NCBI GenBank assembly: GCA_964476185.1
Contig: CAYYZO010000003.1
Coordinates: forward strand, 36,492 to 100,491
DNA from: DATNBU01 sp964476185
GTDB taxonomy: Bacteria; Desulfobacterota; Binatia; UBA1149; CAITLU01
Reading direction: 5' to 3'
DNA length: 64,000 nt
In this document: in pieces, positions 1 to 7,693 of the stretch
Layout: each line of letters opens with the position of its first letter
How positions within the stretch are numbered: the stretch's first letter is position 1
Position numbers and translations under genes: made by a program
Notes under the pieces: model-generated
Told to the model about the DNA's origin: nothing
Databases searched by the model: none
What the model saw: only the letters and a program-made list of their open reading frames with translations

Positions 1-636
1 CAGCAGTTTCGCGATCCGCTGGCGCAGCGGCCCCGCCCCGTCCGGCAGGACGATCTCCGCGGGCGACACGGTGCGCAGTTCCTCGTCGAGGCGCACGTCC
101 GAGACGAGTTCGGTCGCGCGCAGTTCGCCGGTCGAGAAATCGCTGACGGCGAGGCCGTAGGCGCCGGCGTCCTCGACGATGGCCGCGAGATAGCACGCGC
201 GCTCGGGCGCGAGGGTCTCCTCGTCGAGGTTGGTCCCGGGCGAGATCACGCGCGTGACCTCGCGGCGCGCGATACCCTTCTCCGGCAGCTCGAGCTGTTC
301 GCAGACGGCGATCTTGCGACCTGCCTCGAGCAGGCGCGCGACGTAGGGCCGGAGCGCGTGGTACGGGATCCCGCACATCGGGATCGGGTTCGGATCGTTG
401 CGGTTGCGCGAGGTCAGCGTCAGGTCGAGCAGTTCCGCCGCGACCTCGGCGTCCTCGAAGAAGAGCTCGTAGAAATCGCCCATGCGGAAGAACAGGAGCG
501 CGTCCTCGTGGGCGGACTTGAACTCGAGGTACTGCTGCATCGCCGGCGTCAGCTTCGCCGCGATCCGCGCCCGTGCGCCGCGCGACGGCGCAGCCTGCCC
601 TGCCGCGTCGGCGGCCTCTCCTGCGGTGGTCTCCAT
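1..636 (-). CDS. mutS: DNA mismatch repair protein MutS, N-terminal part (cut by window edge)
   Basis: Translating the minus strand from ATG at 636 gives 212 residues that match the start of MutS. After about 28 variable residues comes the mismatch-binding domain I with FFRMGDFYELFFEDA. The Phe and Glu of its GDFYELF motif are the residues that contact a mispaired base in the family. The motifs LTSRNRN and MCGIPYHA follow, then the connector domain. The ATPase and clamp domains lie beyond the left edge, so completeness cannot be judged. The start codon lies 2 bases after the stop of the VWA-domain gene, so mutS is the third gene of the moxR-VWA-mutS unit. MutS recognises mismatches and recruits MutL. 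Confidence 0.93.
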   Translation of the reverse strand, partial: METTAGEAADAAGQAAPSRGARARIAAKLTPAMQQYLEFKSAHEDALLFFRMGDFYELFFEDAEVAAELLDLTLTSRNRNDPNPIPMCGIPYHALRPYVARLLEAGRKIAVCEQLELPEKGIARREVTRVISPGTNLDEETLAPERACYLAAIVEDAGAYGLAVSDFSTGELRATELVSDVRLDEELRTVSPAEIVLPDGAGPLRQRIAKLL

Positions 637-638
637 GC

Positions 639-2273
639 TCAAAGAACCTTTCGCCTCTTGCCCACGTGGTCGACGAGCACGAAATGCCCGAGCTGCTGGG
701 GCGTCGTGTAGAACGCGCGCCCGCGATTGATCGCCGTCATGCGCTGGACGAACGCGCGCAGCAGCGGGCTGTCGTCCAGCATGAACGTGTTGATGCGCAC
801 GCCGCGGCGCGTGACGCGCTCGACTTCCCTCAGCGTCTCGATCGTCGCTCGCGAGGAGATCCCGCCGACGCTCATCGGCCATTCGCAGAAGAGACGGCCG
901 TCGCTGAAGTAGGCCGTCGGCTGCCCGTCGGTGATCACGATCATCTGCTGCGTCCCGGCCGGGTGCCTCTCGAGCAGGCGCGACGCGAGCCGCAATCCGT
1001 CCTGCAGGTTCGTGAAAGGGTCGCCCATGTTCCAGGTCACTTCGGCGAGATCCGACGGCTTCAACTCGACGGCGCGCGTGTAGAAGCCGACCATCCCGAA
1101 GTAATCGCGCGGGTAGCGCGTCCGCATCAACGTTTCCATCGCCAGCGCCACCTTCTTCGCGGCGGCGAAGCGGCCCTCCCAGCTCATCGACCAGCTCATG
1201 TCGAGGAGCAGCACGGTCGACGTTCGCGTGCTGCGCAGGCTCTCCTTCACGTGCAGGTCGGCGGGCTCCAGACGCACGGCGCCGCGACGGGCGGCGGACG
1301 GGCCACCGGTCGCGCCCCCACGGCCTCGCGCCGAGGCTTCCCGTGCGATCGCCGCCTTCACCGTCGCCGCCACGTCGATGGTCATCGGGTCGCCGTATTC
1401 GTATGCCCTCGACTGCTCGGTCATCGACTCGCTCGTGCCGCGTCGCGTGGTTTGATGACGGCCGGTCGCATCCGGCAGCAGGTCGGCCAGCACCTCCTTG
1501 AGCGCGAGCTGGCCCATGCGGCGCGCGGCCTTCGGCGTCAAGGAAAGCCGGCCCTCCTTCGAGACGAGGTAGCCCGCATCGACGAGCAAGCGCAGCATCT
1601 GCCGCAGCCGGCCGACCGCCTCTCCGAACTCGTCGCCGAGCATCGAGGAGATGGCGCCTTCGTCGAGCGCCTCGAGATCGCGCTCCCGAAGGGCTTTCTC
1701 GAGCGCGCGCAGCTTCTCGAAACGGTCGAGCAACTCGAGCGTGGACTCGAAGTCGAGGCTCTCCGGCCCCTGGAACTGGTCACGGAACCGTCGCTGGAAC
1801 TGATCGACGCGCGAGATGTCGGCCGCCCGCTCGCGCAGACGATCGAACTTCTCCCCCGCGTCGTCGTCGGCGAAGTCCCAGTCGTCGAGCTCCGACAGCC
1901 GTTCCCCGATCCGACGCGAGAGACGGTCGAGCCGCTTGCGCCGCTGTTCGCGCTCGCTCGCCGACGGCTCACGATCGAGCGCGTCCTGCTCGGTCGCCAC
2001 GACCTCGTCGAGTTCGTCCCAGGGCTCCTCGAGCGAACGCGCGAGGTTGTAGCGATCGTAGAGCTCCCGGATGGCTTCGCGCACCCGCTCGGCGAGTTCC
2101 TCGGTCCCGATCGTCTCGAGCCCGGACTCGGCAAGGCCCTCGCGCAGCAGGCGCGTCAGGGCTTCGGACAGGTCGTCGGTCTCCGCGAGGTGCCCGGCGA
2201 GACGATCGAACACGCGCGCGGCATCGAGCGCGAGCTTCTGCGTGCCGTCCCAGATCGTGTATCGACTGCGCAA
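639..2273 (-). CDS. VWA-domain protein, partner of the MoxR-type ATPase
   Basis: This is a 544-residue cytoplasmic protein. The first 270 residues are charged and probably helical. A von Willebrand A domain follows at about 350-540, with the MIDAS metal site DMSWS (358-362), a TNLQDG segment supplying the conserved Thr, and VITDGQPT supplying the conserved Asp. Proteins of this type pair with MoxR AAA+ ATPases as putative chaperone or metal-insertion machines; the substrate here is unknown. The start is TTG at 2273, chosen because a GAGGCGG ribosome-binding site sits just upstream and the frame begins with the family-like YTIWDGTQ; no ATG fits. It starts 7 bases after the ATPase stop and ends 2 bases before mutS, so the three genes are almost certainly co-transcribed. 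Confidence 0.85.
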   Translation of the reverse strand: MRSRYTIWDGTQKLALDAARVFDRLAGHLAETDDLSEALTRLLREGLAESGLETIGTEELAERVREAIRELYDRYNLARSLEEPWDELDEVVATEQDALDREPSASEREQRRKRLDRLSRRIGERLSELDDWDFADDDAGEKFDRLRERAADISRVDQFQRRFRDQFQGPESLDFESTLELLDRFEKLRALEKALRERDLEALDEGAISSMLGDEFGEAVGRLRQMLRLLVDAGYLVSKEGRLSLTPKAARRMGQLALKEVLADLLPDATGRHQTTRRGTSESMTEQSRAYEYGDPMTIDVAATVKAAIAREASARGRGGATGGPSAARRGAVRLEPADLHVKESLRSTRTSTVLLLDMSWSMSWEGRFAAAKKVALAMETLMRTRYPRDYFGMVGFYTRAVELKPSDLAEVTWNMGDPFTNLQDGLRLASRLLERHPAGTQQMIVITDGQPTAYFSDGRLFCEWPMSVGGISSRATIETLREVERVTRRGVRINTFMLDDSPLLRAFVQRMTAINRGRAFYTTPQQLGHFVLVDHVGKRRKVL

Positions 2274-2280
2274 GACCGCC

Positions 2281-3699
2281 TCAGGTCGCGTACGACAGGC
2301 GTCCCCCGTCGCGCTCGCGGTTGAGCTTCTTCAGGAGGTGCAGCCCCTCGAACACGAACTCGACGGCCGCTGCCGCGAGACCGGGGCTCTCGAACGGCCC
2401 GAGTCGGTCGACGACCTCGCGCAGGCCCGGGATCGACGCGATCGCCTCGGCGTAGTCGGCCGACGGCATGGTGTCGGAAACGGCAACGCCCCACCCGCGC
2501 CCGAGATACTCGACGACCGGCGTGAGTTCCGCCGCCGGAAGCCGGTCCTCGAACGCGCCCTTGATCGCGATCGAGAGCAGGCGGTCGACGAGCGCGGTCT
2601 CGCGCACGCCGTCGATCCCGTACTCGAGCTCGAGCTTTCCGTTGCAGGACGCGAACAGGGCGTGCAGGTCGCTGATCCGCGGCGCGATCTCGCCCTCCCG
2701 GCAGCGCACCGCGCGCTTCTCGGCATTCGCGAGGAGCGTCTCGTAGTTGTTGATGCTGACGCGCACGCTGACCCCGGATGCCTGGTTCACCTCCGGCGCA
2801 CGCCGCGCCTCGGTCGTGAAGCGCGCGAGGATCTCCTTCAGGAAGTCCGCCACGCGAACGGGCCGGCCTCCGCGGACATTCGCGCCGGATTCCTGCTCCA
2901 TGATCGCGATCTCCTCCGCGATCGTGCGCGGGTAGTGCGTACGGATCTGGACGTCGAAGCGGTCCTTCAGCGGCGTGACGATCCGCCCGCGGCTCGTGTA
3001 GTCCTCGGGATTGGCGGTCGCGACGACGAGGACGTCGAGCGGGAGCCGCACCTGGAATCCCTTGATCTGCAGGTCGCGCTCCTCCATCAGGTTGAAGAGG
3101 CCCACCTGCACTTTCTCGGCGAGGTCCGGGAGCTCGTTGATCGCGAAGATGCCGCGATGGCTGCGCGCCGCGAGCCCGTAGTGGATCGTTTCCTCGTCGG
3201 AGAGGTAGCGGCCCTCGGCCACGCGAACCGGGTCGATCTCCCCGATCAGGTCCGCGATCGTGACGTCAGGCGTGGCGAGCTTCTCCGCGTAGCGCGCTTG
3301 TCGCGCCACCCACGTGACACGGAGGGCGTCGCCTTCGTCGGCGGCGCGACGCCGGCACGCCGCGCAGACCGGTCGCATCGGGTCGTCGCGAAGCTCGCAC
3401 CCCTCGATCGCGGGGATCCACTCGTCGAGCAGCCCGACCAGCGACCGGACCAGGCGGGTCTTCGCCTGTCCCCGCTCTCCGAGCAGCACCATGTGGTGCC
3501 CCGCCAGCAGCGCGTTCTCGATCTCGGGGATGACGGTGTCCTCGTAGCCGAGGACGCCGCGGAAGATCCGGCTCGTGTCGCCGTGCTCCCCGAGCGCTCG
3601 CAGCAGGTTGTCCCGGAGTTCCTCTCGCACGCCGCGCGGCCGGTAGCCGGATTCGCGAAGTTCGGCGAGCGTCGTGGCCTGCGGCCTGACCGCCGTCAT
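2281..3699 (-). CDS. MoxR-family AAA+ ATPase (magnesium-chelatase-like)
   Basis: The protein has 472 residues. It has a Walker A GERGQAKT (74-81), a Walker B-like segment FAINELPDL in which Asn replaces the usual Asp before Glu, and sensor and arginine-finger regions in VVATANPEDYTSRGRI and PLKDRFD. This matches the MoxR/ChlI clade, usually encoded beside a VWA protein as here. An insert after Walker A carries Cys101 and a CxxC at 112-115, which could bind zinc. ATG at 3699 was preferred over an in-frame start 12 codons upstream because a promoter -10 element overlaps that extension. It is the first gene of the moxR-VWA-mutS unit. The clients are unknown; chaperone-like remodelling is the family expectation. 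Confidence 0.85.
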   Translation of the reverse strand: MTAVRPQATTLAELRESGYRPRGVREELRDNLLRALGEHGDTSRIFRGVLGYEDTVIPEIENALLAGHHMVLLGERGQAKTRLVRSLVGLLDEWIPAIEGCELRDDPMRPVCAACRRRAADEGDALRVTWVARQARYAEKLATPDVTIADLIGEIDPVRVAEGRYLSDEETIHYGLAARSHRGIFAINELPDLAEKVQVGLFNLMEERDLQIKGFQVRLPLDVLVVATANPEDYTSRGRIVTPLKDRFDVQIRTHYPRTIAEEIAIMEQESGANVRGGRPVRVADFLKEILARFTTEARRAPEVNQASGVSVRVSINNYETLLANAEKRAVRCREGEIAPRISDLHALFASCNGKLELEYGIDGVRETALVDRLLSIAIKGAFEDRLPAAELTPVVEYLGRGWGVAVSDTMPSADYAEAIASIPGLREVVDRLGPFESPGLAAAAVEFVFEGLHLLKKLNRERDGGRLSYAT

Positions 3700-3706
3700 G
3701 CGGCGC

Positions 3707-3735
3707 ACTATAGGAGCACGACCTGCGGGCGGCAA
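3707..3735 (-). promoter_or_regulatory. Sigma-70-type promoter, apparently leaderless, for moxR-VWA-mutS
   Basis: Read on the minus strand, TTGCCG (3730-3735) is followed by a 17-base spacer and TATAGT (3707-3712). Seven bases then separate the -10 from the ATG at 3699, so transcription should begin at or next to the A of the start codon. No Shine-Dalgarno sequence lies in between. The match to TTGACA/TATAAT is 4/6 and 5/6. Confidence 0.6.
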
Positions 3736-3777
3736 TGCGGGATGGTCCGGCGATGTGCGGGAAGCCCGCTGCCGCCC

Positions 3778-4263
3778 TCAGGACCCCGGCGGCGGGAACG
3801 GAGCGTCCTCGGGGGCCTGCTCGACGGCCGCGCCCGCGCGCTCGCGCTCTTCGGCGGCGCTCGCCAGTGCTCGCGCCTCGGCCTCCTCGGCCCGCCGCGC
3901 GCGCGCCTGCTCGCTCGTGAGCTCGGAGGTGCGCGCGTCGAGCGCTGCCTGGACCTGCTCGAGTTCCAGGCGGGTTTTCTCGAGGTCCCCGCGCAGCCCC
4001 TTGACCACCTTGGCGTTGCGCCGCACGAGGAAGCGCAGCCGAACGTGCTCGACGAAGGTTCCGGTCCCGGCGACGATCGCGCCGACGAGCAGGAACCCGA
4101 GCAGCAGCAGCGCGAGCGGCACCTGGGTTTCCGCCGGTTCGCCCCCCACGAACGACGCGACGCTCGGAAGGTACACGAAGCGCACCGGGGTCATGTTCGC
4201 GCTCGCGAGCACGATGCCGATCACGACGACGACGATGTAGAGAAGGTTTCGAAGGATCCTCAA
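3778..4263 (-). CDS. LapA-domain (DUF1049) small membrane protein
   Basis: The protein has 161 residues. It has two membrane segments, at about 4-22 (LLYIVVVVIGIVLASANM) and about 50-70, followed by a strongly charged region at 75-145 rich in Glu, Arg and Ala that should form a coiled coil, then a Pro-rich tail. This is the LapA/YciS layout; in enterobacteria the relative works with LapB in control of lipopolysaccharide synthesis. No LapB is visible here. The start is TTG at 4263, supported by CGGAGG seven bases upstream. It is the last gene of the rpsA-ihfB-HIT run, 20 bases after the HIT gene. Confidence 0.75.
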   Translation of the reverse strand: MRILRNLLYIVVVVIGIVLASANMTPVRFVYLPSVASFVGGEPAETQVPLALLLLGFLLVGAIVAGTGTFVEHVRLRFLVRRNAKVVKGLRGDLEKTRLELEQVQAALDARTSELTSEQARARRAEEAEARALASAAEERERAGAAVEQAPEDAPFPPPGS

Positions 4264-4283
4264 GACAGACCTCCGTTCCGGTT

Positions 4284-4793
4284 TCAGGGGAACGCTTCGG
4301 CGTCTTCCGCGAAGAGCGGAAGCAAGCGGTCGTAAGTGGCCTCGAGATGCTCGGGCATCACGCGCGTGTCCGCCAGCATCGGCATGAAGTTGGTGTCGCC
4401 GACCCAGCGCGGGACGACGTGCCAGTGCAGGTGGTCGTCGATGCCGGCGCCGCCGGCGCGACCGAGGTTCATCCCGAGATTGAATCCGGCCGGCGAGAAC
4501 GCGCGGGTGAGCACCCGGACCGAGCGCTGCAACTCGGACTGCAGCGCGGTCGTGACGAGGGGGTCCAACCCGGCGAAATCCCGGGTGTGCCGTCGCGGCG
4601 ACACCATCAGGTGCGCGCTCGCGTACGGGTACAGGTTCATGATTACGGACGCATGGTCGGTCACCCGAAGGACCAGCTGCTGACGCCGCGCCCCGGCGTC
4701 GCCGAGGCGCGGCTTGTCACAGAAGATGCACCCCGACTTCGAGTCAGGACCGGAAACGTAGCTGAGGCGCCACGGCGCCCACAGGACTCGCAC
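4284..4793 (-). CDS. HIT-family hydrolase or phosphorylase
   Basis: The protein has 169 residues. The histidine triad HLHWHVV (121-127) is the catalytic motif of HIT nucleotide hydrolases and transferases. CIFC at 22-25 is the Cys pair often seen at the N-terminus of bacterial HIT proteins, possibly metal-binding. The start RVLWAPWRLSYV is typical of the branch containing mycobacterial diadenosine tetraphosphate phosphorylase, so an Ap4A-type substrate is likely but not shown. The start is GTG at 4793; the upstream ribosome-binding site is weak. It lies 24 bases after ihfB on the same strand. Confidence 0.85.
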   Translation of the reverse strand: MRVLWAPWRLSYVSGPDSKSGCIFCDKPRLGDAGARRQQLVLRVTDHASVIMNLYPYASAHLMVSPRRHTRDFAGLDPLVTTALQSELQRSVRVLTRAFSPAGFNLGMNLGRAGGAGIDDHLHWHVVPRWVGDTNFMPMLADTRVMPEHLEATYDRLLPLFAEDAEAFP

Positions 4794-4817
4794 GTCGTCG
4801 CAGCGCCCGCGGCGAGG

Positions 4818-5147
4818 CTACTCGCCTTCCACGGCCTGCGCTCCGCCGGCCTTCTGGGCCGCCTCGTATCCGGCGTCGACGCGCTGCTTGAGCTCCTTGC
4901 CCACCTTGAAGAACGGCACGGTCTTCGACGCGACGGCGACGAGCTCGCCCGTCTTCGGGTTGCGCCCCTCGCGCGCGAGCCGGTTCTTCACGACGAAGCT
5001 TCCGAATCCGCGGATCTCGATGCGGTCACCCTTGCAGAGCGCCTCGGTCATGCTCTCGAACACCGAGTTCACGATCACCTCGGCGTCCCGCCGCGAATAG
5101 ACGGGATAGAGCCGTACGATCTCGTCGATCAGGTCTCGCTTGGTCAT
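4818..5147 (-). CDS. ihfB: Integration host factor beta-like DNA-binding protein
   Basis: This 109-residue HU/IHF-family protein starts TKRDLIDEI and carries the family signature GFGSFVVKNRLAREGRNPKTG, which forms the DNA-intercalating beta-arm with its tip proline (RNP). A short Ala/Gly/Glu-rich tail beyond residue 95 is not part of the core fold. The position directly after rpsA is the classic place of ihfB in proteobacteria, which favours IHF-beta over HU. It should bend DNA and could assist the sigma-54 promoter described at 31 kb. The start is ATG at 5147, 26 bases after the rpsA stop. Confidence 0.88.
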   Translation of the reverse strand: MTKRDLIDEIVRLYPVYSRRDAEVIVNSVFESMTEALCKGDRIEIRGFGSFVVKNRLAREGRNPKTGELVAVASKTVPFFKVGKELKQRVDAGYEAAQKAGGAQAVEGE

Positions 5148-5173
5148 CTGGCGACTGCCTCCCGACCGGCGAC

Positions 5174-6919
5174 TCAGTCCTTGTCGCCGTCGTCACGGCC
5201 GCCTCGGCGCCGTGCGAGTTTTTCTTGGATCATGTCGCCAAGGGTAACGCTACCAGTGCGACCGGTGCCGGCCTCGGCCATGTAGGCCCGCATCTCCTCT
5301 TTCTCCGCCGACTGCAGCAGCGACCGGATGCTGAGCGAGATCCGGCGCTCCCGGATGTCGACCTGCGTGACCTCGGCCTCGAGCTCCTGGCCGACCGAGA
5401 AGTGGTCGCGCGGGTTCTCGATGCGATCACGGCCCAGCTGGGAGACGTGCACCAGCCCCTCGACCCCGTCCTCGATCGCGACGAACAGGCCGAAGTCGGC
5501 GATGTTCGTGATCTTGCCGTGCACGCGGGCGCCGACCGGATAGCGGTCCGCCATGCGGCGCCACGGGTCCTCGTCGAGCTGCTTGACCCCGAGCGACAGG
5601 CGTTCGTTCGGGATGTCGATGCCGAGCACGACGCAGCGGACATCGTCGCCCTTCTTCAGGATCTCCGAAGGGTGATGGATCTTCTTCGTCCAGTGCATGT
5701 CGGAGATGTGCACCAGGCCGTCGATCCCTTCCTTCACGTTCACGAACACGCCGAAGTCGGTGACGCTCGTGACCTTGCCCTCGACCTGGGTGCCGACCGG
5801 ATGCTCGATCGGCAGCATCTCCCACGGGTTCGGCGTGACCTGCTTGAGGCCGAGCGAGATGCGGCGGTTCTCGGGATCGAGCGACAGGACCATCACGTCG
5901 ACCTCGTCGCCGACCGAGACGATCTGCGACGGATGCGTCACCCGGCGCGTCCACGACATCTCCGAGACGTGCACGAGGCCTTCGATGCCTTCCTCGATCT
6001 CGACGAACGCGCCGTAGTCGGTCAGGCTGACGACCTTGCCGCGCACGCGGCTGCCCGGGAACAAGCGATCGGCGACGGTGACCCAGGGGTCGTCGTGCAG
6101 CTGCTTGAGGCCGAGCGAGATACGGTGCGAGTTCGCGTCGTACTTGAGCACGACGACCTTGACCAGGTCGCCCGGCTTGACGACCTTCGACGGATGGCTC
6201 ACGCGCCCCCACGACATGTCGGTGACGTGCAGCAGGCCGTCGATGCCGCCGAGGTCCACGAACGCGCCGTAGTCGGTCACGTTCTTCACGGTGCCTTCGA
6301 GGATCACGCCCTCCTCGAGGATCTTCAGCGTCTCGCCGCGCGCGACTTCCTGCTCTTTCTCGAGCAGCGCCTTGCGCGAGACGACGACGTTGCCTCGTGC
6401 GCGATTGAACTTGAGGATCGTGAACTCCCCGGTCTCGCCGATGTAGCGGTCGAGGCTCCGGGTCGGGCGGGTGTCGACGTGCGATCCCGGAAGGAACGCA
6501 GGCACGCCGACATCCACCTTGAGGCCACCCTTGACGCGGCCCACGATCGTTCCTTCGATCGCCGTCCCCGCGTTGAAAGCGTCCTCGATGACCTTCCAGA
6601 CGATGTTCTGGCGGGCGCGCTGGAAAGAGAGCCGCAGCTCTCCGTTGTCGCCGCCGGTGGACTCGACGAAGACGTCGACGTCCTGGCCTTCTTCAACGAG
6701 CAGCTTGCCGTCGCGATCGCGGAATTCCCAGGCGGGGATGATCCCCTCGGACTTGTAGCCGATGTCGACGGTGACAACCTCGTTGTCGATCGACACGATC
6801 CGGCCCTTGACGACCTCGCCTGACTGAACCGAACGAAGCGAGGCTTCGAACAGATCCGAGAAACTCTCCGACGACGCGTTCGACTGGCTCAGCTCATTGG
6901 CGGCCTTCTCCTGTTGCAT
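5174..6919 (-). CDS. rpsA: 30S ribosomal protein S1
   Basis: The protein has 581 residues with six consecutive S1 (OB-fold) domains, the last four very alike. Repeated motifs are VTDYGAFVDLGGIDGLLH, LTDYGAFVEIEEGIEGLVH, VTDFGVFVNVKEGIDGLVH and IADFGLFVAIEDGVEGLVH. The first two domains, which bind the ribosome in the family, are the most diverged. The length is usual for Gram-negative S1. ATG at 6919 was chosen over one 14 codons upstream because CCGGAGGA (6931-6938) lies 11 bases before it. The gene has its own promoter in the 96-base gap after cmk and is followed by ihfB. Confidence 0.96.
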   Translation of the reverse strand: MQQEKAANELSQSNASSESFSDLFEASLRSVQSGEVVKGRIVSIDNEVVTVDIGYKSEGIIPAWEFRDRDGKLLVEEGQDVDVFVESTGGDNGELRLSFQRARQNIVWKVIEDAFNAGTAIEGTIVGRVKGGLKVDVGVPAFLPGSHVDTRPTRSLDRYIGETGEFTILKFNRARGNVVVSRKALLEKEQEVARGETLKILEEGVILEGTVKNVTDYGAFVDLGGIDGLLHVTDMSWGRVSHPSKVVKPGDLVKVVVLKYDANSHRISLGLKQLHDDPWVTVADRLFPGSRVRGKVVSLTDYGAFVEIEEGIEGLVHVSEMSWTRRVTHPSQIVSVGDEVDVMVLSLDPENRRISLGLKQVTPNPWEMLPIEHPVGTQVEGKVTSVTDFGVFVNVKEGIDGLVHISDMHWTKKIHHPSEILKKGDDVRCVVLGIDIPNERLSLGVKQLDEDPWRRMADRYPVGARVHGKITNIADFGLFVAIEDGVEGLVHVSQLGRDRIENPRDHFSVGQELEAEVTQVDIRERRISLSIRSLLQSAEKEEMRAYMAEAGTGRTGSVTLGDMIQEKLARRRGGRDDGDKD

Positions 6920-6966
6920 CAAAAAAACAATCCTCCGGTGGTGTGACGCCCGAATGGGCATCGAGG

Positions 6967-6995
6967 GTAATAACGCGGTGCGACTGCGGGTTCAA
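6967..6995 (-). promoter_or_regulatory. Sigma-70-type promoter for rpsA
   Basis: On the minus strand TTGAAC (6990-6995) is followed by exactly 17 bases and TATTAC (6967-6972), in the gap between the cmk stop and the rpsA start. The predicted transcript has a leader of about 40 bases containing the GGAGG site. It would let rpsA-ihfB be expressed independently of the aromatic amino-acid genes upstream. Confidence 0.6.
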
Positions 6996-7015
6996 GGGAA
7001 GATGAGGATTCTCGC

Positions 7016-7693
7016 CTACTTCGCACCGATCCTGCGTTCGTGGACTTCGGCGACGATGGCGTCGACGACCTCGTCGAACGTCAGAAACGTGGTGTCCATC
7101 ACGACGGCGTCGTCCGCCTTGGCGAGCGGGGCGACGGCTCGCGTGCTGTCGCGCCGATCGCGCTCCGCCATTTCCCGCCCCACCCGCGCGATATCCTCCG
7201 GCGAGGCGTTTCGGGCCGCCATCTCCAGGGACCGGCGGCGGGCGCGCTCGGCCGGGTCCGCGTCGAGGAAAATCTTCAGGTCGGCATCGGGGAAGATCAC
7301 GGTGCCGATGTCTCGCCCCTCGGCGACCGTCCCGGGCTCCAGCACGGCCTGGCGCTGGATGTCCACGAGCGCGCGCCGCACCGAAGGGCACGCGGAACTG
7401 CGCGAGGCCGCCTGGCTGACCTCCGGGGTCCGGATCAGGCCGGTCACGTCCCGGCCGTCGAGCAGGAACCGCCCATCCGATGTCTGGCGGATCACCAGAC
7501 CGGCCACGAGGCGGCCGAGTTCCGCGTCATCGTCCGGCGAAACGCCGCGCTCCACGGCCGCGAGCGCCACGCATCTATAGAGGGCGCCCGAGTCCAGGTA
7601 GGCGAACCCGAGCCGTTCGGCGACCGCACGCGCCGTGGTCGACTTGCCGGCGCCAGCCGGACCGTCCAGGGCCAGGATGAACGGCCCCCTCAA
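7016..7693 (-). CDS. cmk: Cytidylate kinase
   Basis: The protein has 225 residues. The P-loop LDGPAGAGKSTTA lies near the N-terminus, followed by YLDSGALYRC, the CMP-binding GRDVTGLIRTPEV, and VAEGRDIGTVIFPDADLKIF. All are diagnostic for CMP/dCMP kinase, which phosphorylates CMP to CDP. The start is taken as TTG at 7693, which overlaps the aroA stop as TTGA and gives the usual family length. The order aroA-cmk-rpsA is widespread in proteobacteria. Confidence 0.92.
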   Translation of the reverse strand: MRGPFILALDGPAGAGKSTTARAVAERLGFAYLDSGALYRCVALAAVERGVSPDDDAELGRLVAGLVIRQTSDGRFLLDGRDVTGLIRTPEVSQAASRSSACPSVRRALVDIQRQAVLEPGTVAEGRDIGTVIFPDADLKIFLDADPAERARRRSLEMAARNASPEDIARVGREMAERDRRDSTRAVAPLAKADDAVVMDTTFLTFDEVVDAIVAEVHERRIGAK

